This document shows, one piece after another, positions 11,401-20,884 of a DNA stretch of 64,000 nucleotides. Both the position numbers and the translations under genes were made by a program. Each line of letters opens with the position of its first letter. Position 1 is the stretch's first letter. Below the pieces are notes generated by a model. It saw nothing but the letters and a program-made list of their open reading frames with translations. It made no database searches and was not told the origin of the DNA. Origin of the DNA: Ooceraea biroi (lineage: Eukaryota; Arthropoda; Insecta; Hymenoptera; Formicidae); assembly GCF_003672135.1 (NCBI RefSeq), contig NC_039506.1, positions 10,788,001 through 10,852,000 on the forward strand, given 5' to 3'.

Positions 11401-11838
11401 AAGAGTCATGCAGACTACAAGATTAGTTGCTCGATATTGCGAGAGATGGCGCTACTCGATATGTCCCCTCGACGGGCACGTATTCGGGCGCTGGGACCGG
11501 CGTTGCCACATATCCAGAAGGAAAAAAGCAAATTGTGGCAACAACGCGACGGACGATACGGCTACGGCAATGATAAATGTGGAATACGGGACCGTGCCGG
11601 CATTAGTGCCGCGATACGCGTCTCTGGCCCCCGCACCAGCATATGCTTTATATTTTCTACAATACAATACTTTATGCACTTTGTACGTACAAAATATGAA
11701 TGACCCCGACTCGGGATAGAATTAAGGATTATTAAGGACGCTTTTAAAAGAAAGTTTTCGCGCGTAGTAAAAAAAGATACGTTTCTGCAAAACTTTTGAT
11801 GCATACGATTTGCGTGAAATCAGGGCCAAGAGTAAAAC

Positions 11839-12057
11839 CAGAGAGAAGCCTGAGAGCAGTCACGCTCGCGTTTTAACTGTAACGCCTCAAACGTGGACAT
11901 TGAAGTGATTAAAGTGATTCTGTCTTTATTGCTCACTGAATATTGAATAAAGATAGAATGACGCCGCGAGCGTTGGGAGCGTCAAGTGGAACGCATATAT
12001 CCACGTTTGAGCGTTACAGTTAAAACGCGAGCGTGACCGCTCTCAGGCTTCTCTCTG
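11839..12057. mobile_element. hairpin MITE, hAT-like (copy 1)
   Basis: A 219-bp foldback has inverted repeats of about 70 bp beginning CAGAGAGAAGCCTGAGAGC. The direct repeat GTAAAAC flanks it on both sides (11832-11838 and 12058-12064). A CAGAG start and a 7-8 bp duplication fit hAT elements. A second copy lies at 57566-57785. The loop reads TTATTGCTCACTGAATATTG followed by AATAAAGATAGAATGA, a core shared with other hairpin MITEs of the window. It has no coding capacity. Confidence 0.75.
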
Positions 12058-12289
12058 GTAAAACGTATGTTTGTACGTATGCTGTACGTACAGACATACA
12101 TTTTATTCAAAATAAAAAAATTATTTAATTCCGTGTGCCTCAGCTCGCGACCTCCCCTTGAAAGTGAGAAAGTGTTGCTTTGTATATTCAATGAAAGTAT
12201 GTAGTATGTAATACACGAAACTATTATATATGTTTTTTTGTATAAATGTATTTTTTAATATGTATCTGATCTATATCCTTTTTTTATTA

Positions 12290-13205
12290 CATACTGTATT
12301 GTGCTAATATGCTAGGAATATTTATTATATTATATGAATTTTATTAATCATGTATTACATACCATAACTTTTTCTTTACATATGAAGCAATAATACTTTC
12401 TCACATAAATGTAACGAGATACATATACGAGATGCATAAAGAGGAAATCAAAATTAAAAATAGATCATGTATGCATTCGTCAGTCCCCGGTAAAAATTTT
12501 TCATATATCATCCTATAAAACTGTACGTAATTATATAGAAACATATAAAATTATGTATCAAATATGTCTATATATGTCCATACATATTTCCTTTCTCTTG
12601 TATAATTTTTGATCACATATATGTAGAACAAATAATAAGAAAAATAATTGAAAAATAAGTAGAAAGTAATTTGCGCATTGTCTTTTTGTAAAATTGTGAT
12701 TTTGTATAATTGTGAGATAATATATTTTATACATCATCATATATAACGTATATAACATTTCTATATATAGAAACATGTTATATATGATTATATATGATGA
12801 TGTATAAAATATTATCTATATATAGAAATATGTTATATACGATTATATATGATGATGTATAAAATATATTATCTCACAATTATACAAAATCACAATTTTA
12901 CAAAAAGACAATGCGCAAATTACTTTTCTACTTATTTTTCAATTATTTTTCTTATTATTTGTTCTACATATATGTGATCAAAAATTATAGAAGAGAAAGG
13001 AAGTATGTATGGACATATATGGACATATTTGATACATAATTTTATATGTTTCTATATAATTACGTACAGTTTTATAGGATATGATATATGAAAAATTTCT
13101 ACCGGGTCATTCTTTACACTTGCAATCATGTATATATGATTTAAAAAATTCATATAATATGACAAATATCTCTTGTATATTAGCATAATACGTACATTGT
13201 TTAAT
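12290..13205. repeat. long AT-rich interrupted inverted repeat
   Basis: The arms 12487-12790 and 12820-13112 are nearly perfect reverse complements. Weaker pairing continues outwards, where 12300-12360 matches 13140-13190. The centre holds three copies of a TATATATGATGATGTATAAA motif. It is probably an old foldback element. Its ends and target duplication could not be defined. Confidence 0.55.
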
Positions 13206-13214
13206 AAAAAAAAC

Positions 13215-13300
13215 ACATACCAGGAATCGAACCCGTGACAAATTGAAACCCATGATTGCGCGAGACGCTACACCTAATATGCCACGCTACGCGTCACAAC
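13215..13300 (-). mobile_element. tRNA-related SINE head (second family)
   Basis: On the minus strand a box A-like TGGCATATTAGG and a box B GGTTCGATTCC are spaced as in tRNA genes and followed by a T-run. The internal pairing does not give a convincing cloverleaf, so it reads as a tRNA-derived repeat head or a tRNA pseudogene. It differs in sequence from the tRNA-like part at 10521-10590. Confidence 0.4.
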
Positions 13301-13479
13301 TACGAGTATCACCTTTATTTTAACTTATATCGTTCACTATTACTCAATACAATTCTCAAGAAGATGCAAGAATTATTAAAAACACTCTCGACGAGACAAA
13401 TGTTCCTCTCTCTTTGCTGGAGCAGAATATTTTACCTCTGCACAGCAAAGTGACTGATGAATCTTTTTAGATGCATTTT

Positions 13480-14378
13480 TACGCATCGTCAGAGAGACGT
13501 CTCCTTTCGAGACACAAAGCGTGCAGTACCTGGAATCTCCTCAACTCATTGACGCTAGTAATAGCGACATGAGCATTCAAATAATTAGAGGGAATATTGT
13601 ACCGATCATTGGCGGTGCATTTTCTTTGACGGTTCCAAACTGCATGTGTATGACAGCATACCCGGCTGTACATATAACAAATTAGCAGCAAAGGAAAAAG
13701 ATTATATTCGCAAACGTTTCCCACTAATAAACGTGAGCGATATAATTTTTGAAAAGGTGCAAACACAACCATAGTACGAGATGTGGTATTTATGCTGCCG
13801 CCTTCGCTACAGCTGTAGCGTTGGGAAAAGATCCATGCGAGGAAAAATATTCCAATGACACGAAACGCATGAGACGTTATTTTCTTACTATTTTACAAAG
13901 TAAGGAACTGACGCTTTTTCCAACATAAAAACTGTACAACAAAGCCAAATGCGATCAATTTGTGATCTGGCATGTACAACAAAGCCAGATGTATAAATTC
14001 CTGGGCTGCTATAAAAAGTAAAGTCATATGCCATTTCGAATGACGTGAAAATGTCGGCATGAAACATCATTTTGTAACTATTTTACGAAGTAACAAACTG
14101 ACGCTTTCTCCGACTTGAAGAATGTGTGATGTTGACACATTACGTCATTTTCAAAGGCATCACATACATGGCGTTGACTTTATATCATATATGTAGTAAT
14201 ACATTACTCGAGGCGTTTGCGTTAATCACACGAACGCTTCTTGCAAATAAATGCGTTACTGCTCATATGCCTCGTATGAGCAATCGAAGAGACGAGACAA
14301 TATATTAGTTGCGTCTCACGGGAATAGGCGTCGGAGGGGCCTATTCTATTTTATATGTCACGAAAGGATATATACATT
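13480..14378. other. non-coding stretch with local direct repeats
   Basis: A block of about 45 bp (ACTATTTTACAAAGTAAGGA and onward) near 13890 is repeated near 14078. GTACAACAAAGCCA also recurs twice between 13930 and 13990. No gene was recognised; the ORFs here are short and unlike known proteins. Confidence 0.4.
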
Positions 14379-14518
14379 GATCCATATTCAGAACGTGCTT
14401 CTAAAGATGTTAGCGCGCTTTTTTGTCGTTCTATCCTTGTTTTATGTCTACTGAATGATAAAGATAGAACGACAAAAAAGCGCGCTACATCTTTAGAAGC
14501 ACGTCCTGAATATGGACC
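14379..14518. mobile_element. hairpin MITE (140 bp)
   Basis: The ends are inverted repeats (GATCCATATTCAG on the left, CTGAATATGGACC on the right) that continue into arms of about 57 bp containing TTAGCGCGCTTTTTTGTCG. The loop reads CTACTGAATGATAAAGATAG, a shortened form of the core in the hairpin MITEs at 11839, 19946 and 57566. The target duplication is ambiguous, perhaps ATT. Confidence 0.6.
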
Positions 14519-14908
14519 ATTATTATTTTATATAACATATATAATAAACGTTTATACATACATACCTACCTACCTATACATACATACACTGACCGGCAGC
14601 GAATCGTTTCGCAAATGGCGGAGCATGTCCTACGTTGCCCGGCACTCTAGCGTATAACGCAGCGGTGGTAGATGGCGGCCATCCGCCGAATTTATCGACG
14701 ATGGTAATTGATCGACTCGTATGGTTATGAGCAGCGAAAGAAATATCATTCCGTCGATAACGACATGTGTGTATCAGAAGGTGGGAAAGAATATGAATTG
14801 AATCATTTACAATGATACATGGGTTTTAAATTCTTTTATTAAAGTTATGCGAATGAAAGTGTTCTTTCGTCAAATATATTGATGGTCCTGAAAAGGACCG
14901 TTTGTAAT

Positions 14909-15956
14909 TAGCTGTGGTGCAGCAAAAAAAGAGATCGCACGTCGTATTCCTTGTTCCGTGCAAACGGTGCGCAAATGGATTAAACGTTGGCAAGAAGAAG
15001 GGAAGGAGCGTGTTATGGATAAACGGAAAAATAATAGAAGAGGACGAGTGTCAAATGCTGAACAAGATCTTTTATTGCTCAACCAGGTAGATAACAACCT
15101 TTTTCTTTCGGTATCACAAAACTGTATTTCGGTTAACTTTACCATCTTCGGAGCGGACTGCGCCGATTAAAAGAAGCAAATGTGAATTGCTATAGGCCTG
15201 TGCGAAGTTTTGTTTAACTGATGTGCACCGCGACGATCGTATTGCGTTTACATTGCAGCAAATAAATACAGCTTTACCGGAGGATTGGGAGCGTACTATT
15301 TGGACAGACGAAAAAGTATTTTGTTCGACAGTTGATCGACGTTAACATGTATGGAAATCCGTTGACTCTAATCGTTCGTCTAGATCCAAAATATGTTGTT
15401 CCTCGCGATCGGAGTGGGCGTATCACTTGTGGTATGTGGGGCTGGATCAGTGCACACGGTCCAGGTAAACTAGTCGAAGTGTCGCCGCATATGGATGCTC
15501 TGGAATATGTAGATATTCTGGAAAACGTGTTGCTCCCGAGCGTTCGCACTATTTACCCAGAAGAGGATATGCCGACATTCGACTTGTTCAGGATAACAGT
15601 CCATACTTCTAGGATAGTGCAGGAGTAGATCGCACAACATCCGCAGATTGAAGTTCTCGAGTGGCCACCGAAATTCCCGGATCTTAATTAATAATAAAAT
15701 TAAATTAAAATTAAATTAATAAAAAATTAATAATAAAAAATTAATTCTATTAAATTTAATAGAAAATGTATGGGCAGAAATTGTAAATTCGTGGAATCCT
15801 GCTCATGAGAGAACTAAAGCAGCTCTGATTGCACACGCGAAGGACGCATGGGAGAATCTTCGACGTAAACCGCAATTTTTCCAAAATCTCCACGCTTCTA
15901 TTAATACCCGTTTGCAACAAGTTATTGCACGAAATGGATACTGGACGGACTATTGA
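14909..15956 (+). pseudogene. Tc1-like transposase, frameshifted (left arm)
   Basis: An N-terminal helix-turn-helix (EIARRIPCSVQTVRKWIKRW) is followed after frameshifts by DDE-domain landmarks: WTDEKVF (first Asp), a QDNSP-like stretch near 15594 (second Asp), and EVLEWPPKFPDLN near 15650. About 90 bp of AT-rich sequence then interrupts the frame before ENVWAEIV near 15757. The last residues are NGYWTDY and TGA at 15954-15956. Several frame breaks and the insertion mean no active enzyme. This is a DNA-transposon transposase, clearly non-functional here. Confidence 0.75.
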
Positions 15957-15995
15957 TGGGTCTGAAAAGGACCGTTTGTAATCAACTAGATTACC

Positions 15996-17043
15996 TCAAT
16001 AGTCCGTCCAGTATCCATTTCGTGCAATAACTTGTTGCAAACGGGTATTAATAGAAGCGTGGAGATTTTGGAAAAATTGCGGTTTACGTCGAAGATTCTC
16101 CCATGCGTCCTTCGCGTGTGCAATCAGAGCTGCTTTAGTTCTCTCATGAGCAGGATTCCACGAATTTACAATTTCTGCCCATACATTTTCTATTAAATTT
16201 AATAGAATTAATTTTTTATTATTAATTTTTTATTAATTTAATTTTAATTTAATTTTATTATTAATTAAGATCCGGGAATTTCGGTGGCCACTCGAGAACT
16301 TCAATCTGCGGATGTTGTGCGATCTACTCCTGCACTATCCTAGAAGTATGGACTGTTATCCTGAACAAGTCGAATGTCGGCATATCCTCTTCTGGGTAAA
16401 TAGTGCGAACGCTCGGGAGCAACACGTTTTCCAGAATATCTACATATTCCAGAGCATCCATATGCGGCGACACTTCGACTAGTTTACCTGGACCGTGTGC
16501 ACTGATCCAGCCCCACATACCACAAGTGATACGCCCACTCCGATCGCGAGGAACAACATATTTTGGATCTAGACGAACGATTAGAGTCAACGGATTTCCA
16601 TACATGTTAACGTCGATCAACTGTCGAACAAAATACTTTTTCGTCTGTCCAAATAGTACGCTCCCAATCCTCCGGTAAAGCTGTATTTATTTGCTGCAAT
16701 GTAAACGCAATACGATCGTCGCGGTGCACATCAGTTAAACAAAACTTCGCACAGGCCTATAGCAATTCACATTTGCTTCTTTTAATCGGCGCAGTCCGCT
16801 CCGAAGATGGTAAAGTTAACCGAAATACAGTTTTGTGATACCGAAAGAAAAAGGTTGTTATCTACCTGGTTGAGCAATAAAAGATCTTGTTCAGCATTTG
16901 ACACTCGTCCTCTTCTATTATTTTTCCGTTTATCCATAACACGCTCCTTCCCTTCTTCTTGCCAACGTTTAATCCATTTGCGCACCGTTTGCACGGAACA
17001 AGGAATACGACGTGCGATCTCTTTTTTTGCTGCACCACAGCTA
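15996..17043 (-). pseudogene. Tc1-like transposase, frameshifted (right arm, mirror copy)
   Basis: This is the mirror image of the left-arm pseudogene. The longest open segments (16324-16620 and 16782-16994, minus) translate identically to 15332-15628 and 14958-15170 of the left arm, frame breaks and AT-rich insertion included. Sharing the same disabling changes means the arms were copied from one another after the transposase had decayed, or that one is being corrected by the other. Confidence 0.75.
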
Positions 17044-17459
17044 ATTACAAACGGTCCTTTTCAGGACCATCAATATATTTGACGAAAGAACACTTTCATT
17101 CGCATAACTTTAATAAAAGAATTTAAAACCCATGTATCATTGTAAATGATTCAATTCATATTCTTTCCCACCTTCTGATACACACATGTCGTTATCGACG
17201 GAATGATATTTCTTTCGCTGCTCATAACCATACGAGTCGATCAATTACCATCGTCGATAAATTCGGCGGATGGCCGCCATCTACCACCGCTGCGTTATAC
17301 GCTAGAGTGCCGGGCAACGTAGGACATGCTCCGCCATTTGCGAAACGATTCGCTGCCGGTCAGTGTACATATACATATACATATACGCGCGCGCGCGTGT
17401 GTGTATATGTATTTTATGTAAAGTACTTTACATATATAAAATACTATATAAACTATATA

Positions 17460-18610
17460 AAATAAATACTAATATATATAAAGTGTTTTAACATGCATCC
17501 TACAAAATAAAATTTTCTCGTTACTATATAAAATAAAAATAAATAAATATATATACACTAATAATAAACATTAATATATCGTTAACAAATTTTCTATTAT
17601 ATAATATGAAATAAATAATCGCAATTTATAAATAGCATTTTTTTCCTGTATAATTTTTCCAAACTTGTAAAAGTTTCCTAAAAATATTTGTAGCGCATTT
17701 GTAGCGAAAATATTTAAGATTGCTAAACCCGCTGCAGTTTGTATGTACTTTATTAAATACTAGCTGGCGCTTGTTCCTCGCGCGCTCGGTATATTTGGAA
17801 AATATAAAGCATAAAGAACGTATTTTTTTTACGACGCACACATGTTTAGAAGTTGCAAGACGAGTGCACATAGCCTATGTTACTCAGGAAGATCTAAGCT
17901 ATCCACCAGTGAAAGAGTTTTTCAAATCGGTTTAGTAGTTTCTGAGTTTACCCCGAACAATGGAACAAACTTTACCTCTTTATATATTAGTATCATAGAC
18001 ATAGTAAGAATAGACCGAGCGTGTTCTCAACTTGGCAGTGAATCACAGGTAGAAAAAGAGAGAAAGCAGGCGAAGGATTGCTCTCTCTCTCTCTAAGGAA
18101 AGAAGAGTGAGGATAAGAGCGGAGAGTGGGGAAGACGCGAACAGAGAGAGAAAGAGATCCTCCACCTACTTTCCGTCCTTTTCTAGCTGTACTTCACGTT
18201 TTGCGCTTCACGCTTGATCTATTCTTACTATGTCTATGATTAGTATAGAGTATAGACTAGTATAGATTACATTGAGAAAGGAAGATTTTTTATGCATGGC
18301 AATTTGGGACACCATATGGAATCATAACCACTTTTAAAAATTATCAATATGTAATGAAAAAAATATAGTACGGGTTTAGCAATCAAATAGTTTCGTGTGC
18401 TACAAATATTTTTAGTAAACTTTTAAAATTTTTGAAAAATTATACAGGAAAAAAATGCTATTTATAAATTGCGATTATTTATTTTATATTATATAATAAA
18501 AAATTTGTTAATGATATAATGTTTATTAGTAGTCTATATATTTATTTATTTTTCTTTGATAATGACGAGAAAATGTTATTTCGCAGAATGCATGAAAACA
18601 CTTCATTTAT
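17460..18610. repeat. interrupted inverted repeat around a LINE-like tail
   Basis: 17465-17700 and 18400-18605 are imperfect reverse complements; for instance TTTTTCCTGTATAATTTTTC near 17640 pairs near 18447. Between them, 17755-17993 resembles a non-LTR retrotransposon 3' region (TTTCAAATCGGTTTAGTAG near 17920). It continues on the far side of a MITE as TAGTATAGAGTATAGACTAG (18241-18265). Immediately left, 17365-17410 holds TACATA and (CG)/(GT) simple repeats. The LINE assignment is inference from style of sequence only. Confidence 0.4.
17994..18238. mobile_element. MITE with perfect 8-bp target duplication (245 bp)
   Basis: Inverted ends CATAGACATAGTAAG on the left and its complement on the right are flanked by the direct repeat ATTAGTAT (17986-17993 and 18239-18246). 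An 8-bp duplication fits hAT, P or Merlin elements; the ends do not settle which. The interior contains a (CT)n stretch and purine-rich sequence and has no coding capacity. Confidence 0.75.
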
Positions 18611-18639
18611 ATGTGTATATACATATATATATATAAGCA

Positions 18640-18796
18640 ATCTCCCAACATTATTTCGATAATATGCGGTATGTTGTATGCGGTAATGCATACAGTATTA
18701 TTTCCTTTTTGTTACAACAAAAAGTTGCAACGGGAAGTACAAAACATTTAAAACAAATGTTTTATATATATATATATATTTATATATAAACACTTC

Positions 18797-18834
<38 letters not shown>

Positions 18835-18905
18835 GAAGTGTGCATTACCGCATACAATATTACCGCATATTATCGAAATAATGTTGGGAAATTGCTTACA
18901 GTTCA
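18640..18905. repeat. hairpin repeat with long (AT)n core
   Basis: 18642-18700 (AAGCAATCTCCCAACATTA and onward) pairs with 18835-18900. The core is simple (TA)n sequence at 18760-18830. The type is unknown. Confidence 0.45.
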
Positions 18906-19034
18906 CTTGACGATCTAAATGCTTCAGAGTTTTGAAACGCACACGTCTTCCCGACATGTCGGTAATTCTCAAGTCTGTCGGTGATGTCGCTAGCGGACGG
19001 TCGCTGTAACGAGAGCTAGTGAAAAAATAGTTCA

Positions 19035-19100
19035 CTAGCAACTCCAGGATCACCTTAAGGGGAAGCTGGAGTTGCTAGTGAACTATCTTTTCACTATAGC
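19035..19100. mobile_element. two piggyBac-like termini meeting at one TTAA
   Basis: The sequence reads CTAGCAACTCCAGGATCACC, then TTAA (19055-19058), then GGGGAAGCTGGAGTTGCTAG. These are two inverted copies of the TTAA-family terminus sharing a single target. It is either two elements inserted at the same site or the join of a circular or tandem intermediate. The outer ends of both elements were not located. Confidence 0.55.
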
Positions 19101-19267
19101 GATGGTAATTGCAGTTTCGAAAATTCTCTTTATTGTTTGTGCAGAATAAAAAATCCTTTTCCACAAATGAAGTATAGATAGAAAGAAAGTCCGCTCTACA
19201 GGACTTTATATTCAAAATGGAAAAAAGTTAGAAAAGACAAATGCAAGTTTTTAACTTTTTTCCATTT

Positions 19268-19495
19268 GGATCCTGGTCAAAAAGCAGAAAATGTGTCCAA
19301 TGACATTTTATGGAATTCTATGAAGTACACACTCCTCATTCATGTAGTCGACAAAGCTGCAGTATTTGTGAGGAGCCATTCACGAACAATGTTATTTTAT
19401 TGCCAAAATTAGATTATATAAGTGGTAAATGGCACTGCCGCCACACGATTCATTGGACACATTTTCTGCTTTTTGACCAGGATCCACTCATTTAG
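19268..19495. mobile_element. 228-bp inverted-repeat element of unknown family
   Basis: The terminal inverted repeats are about 35 bp, with left GGATCCTGGTCAAAAAGCAG and its complement ending at 19495. The interior contains no ORF of note. No target duplication was recognised with confidence. Confidence 0.5.
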
Positions 19496-19906
19496 CCGGT
19501 CGATTTTAGTTAGATTTCTTCATATTTTACCTCATACTAAGTTTGTGTCAAGTTTCATAACGATTGGTTTTGTACCAGAAAATTTTTATAATTTTCCATA
19601 CTCCTTTCTGATGAAAGAAATGTTTTCATGTACGTAAATGAAGTATGTTTCCCCATCAGCATTCTTAAAAATCCTTGTGCCTGTAAAAAAGCAGCTTTTG
19701 TACGATGCACACGATGCTTCACGACGTATTGTTTCTCATGTTTTTACGATGAATATCATCCCGACTTATGTACTAATACATTGCCTTCTGATGAGTAAAT
19801 ATTGCATGCACAATAAATAATAAAGTTTTCTGTTTTTCAATACGTCTTTTATGTACTCATCATTTCTACTATACCTTTTCCAATCAAAAAGAAGAACGCG
19901 TAATTC

Positions 19907-20408
19907 CCGAGTCGCAGAAAATCACGTACTAAATATTGCAATTCGGGGTGCATTCCACTTAACGCTCGCAACGACCGCGAATATCATTCTATATTTATTC
20001 AATGTTCAGTGAGTAATAAAGACAGAATGATGTTCGCGGTCGTTGAGAGTGTTAAGTGGAATGCACCCTTGATCAGCATAAATATTGTATATACAAAGAA
20101 ACATTAATAATAGCAAAAAAACATTAACGATAAGAAAAACATTTTAAAAAAAGAACCCAACAGCGAGACTCGAACCAACGATCTCGCGATTACGAAGCTG
20201 GCGCGCTGTCTGCCACCCCACGCATTCGGCTGAAAAATCGATGTGCTGCACAGGTACTAACTACTGAAGATACACGTAAACTTCAAATTGCTCTTTCTCA
20301 AAAATGCTTGAGAGGCGCATCGAATGGCTTGTTCCATAAAAGTTTCTTATCAAGCACTATACACGTACGTACAGTTTCAGCCAAATCGGTGACGCGGTCA
20401 CGTGACCG
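19907..20408 (-). mobile_element. tRNA-derived SINE-like repeat, copy 2, split by a MITE
   Basis: This is the reverse-complement copy of 10343-10713, with the tRNA-like part at about 20155-20228. A hairpin MITE occupies 19946-20068 and interrupts homology that resumes on both sides. The repeat was therefore there first and the MITE came later. Confidence 0.55.
19946..20068. mobile_element. hairpin MITE nested in the tRNA-derived repeat
   Basis: The inverted ends GGGTGCATTCCACTTAACGC and complement form a hairpin. The loop, read on the minus strand, has TCTTTATTACTCACTGAACA then TTGAATAAATATAGAATGA, the same core as the MITEs at 11839 and 57566, whose termini are different. The empty site is available for comparison at about 10670-10680. 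Confidence 0.65.
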
Positions 20409-20516
20409 TCTCAGTTTCCTAAGTAATGAAATTTAATAATATAATTTATAAATACGTAATTTTGAACACGAAACGTATTCTTGTGTGTCAATAAATTGTA
20501 GATGTAGGATGTGGTC

Positions 20517-20624
20517 CATTTAGCGCTACAAATCCTTTAAGAGACTTTTCATCCTTTTTCTTCTTTCAAATAAAAAAAGGATAGAAAGTTTTGAAACATT
20601 TGTAGCGCAAAGTGAACCGCATCC
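20517..20624. mobile_element. Tc1/mariner-type MITE, TA-flanked (108 bp)
   Basis: TA lies on both sides (20515-20516 and 20625-20626). The imperfect inverted ends are GGATGTGGTCCATTTAGCGC on the left and, inverted, GGATGCGGTTCACTTTGCGC on the right. It sits about 260 bp upstream of the CXXC1 start codon and so within its likely promoter. Confidence 0.65.
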
Positions 20625-20884
20625 TAGTATCACGACTTTACCGACAGTAAAATAGAAGTGACTAGTTAGTTCTAGAGAGCCGTTAAAAGAATACAGTTAG
20701 CGCTGCAATCGGTGACTCGTAGCGTTTCAACAAAAATGTACGGTTGACAGTTTTTGGTCTTTTCTCTGCTTTCTTGATATAATATTGGAACGTTTCGGCA
20801 GTAATCCCAAGCATGTAAATATTGTAAATACTACGTGATTGAACATTTTCCTCGCATTACATTGAGTCTATCGTACACCTCATT

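Larger units (their letters stand above)
14585..17367. mobile_element. 2.78-kb near-perfect palindrome of two facing Tc1/mariner-like elements
   Basis: Arms 14585-15956 and 15996-17367 (1,372 bp each) are reverse complements with constant offset (coordinates sum to 31952), so without indels, and look almost identical. The spacer is 39 bp. Both outer ends read TA followed by CACTGACCGGCAGCG, the TA target duplication plus terminal repeat of Tc1/mariner elements. Each arm holds a broken transposase. A 32-bp sequence at 14877-14908 recurs directly at 15951-15982, flanking the left transposase, with two mismatches. Its reverse complement contains GGTCCTTTTCAGGACC, which fits the metazoan histone 3' stem-loop. 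A collapsed or duplicated assembly region is the main alternative. Confidence 0.85.

Noticed and set aside
13215..13300. possible tRNA gene on the minus strand
   Set aside because: Same reason: good box B but no convincing acceptor or anticodon stem.
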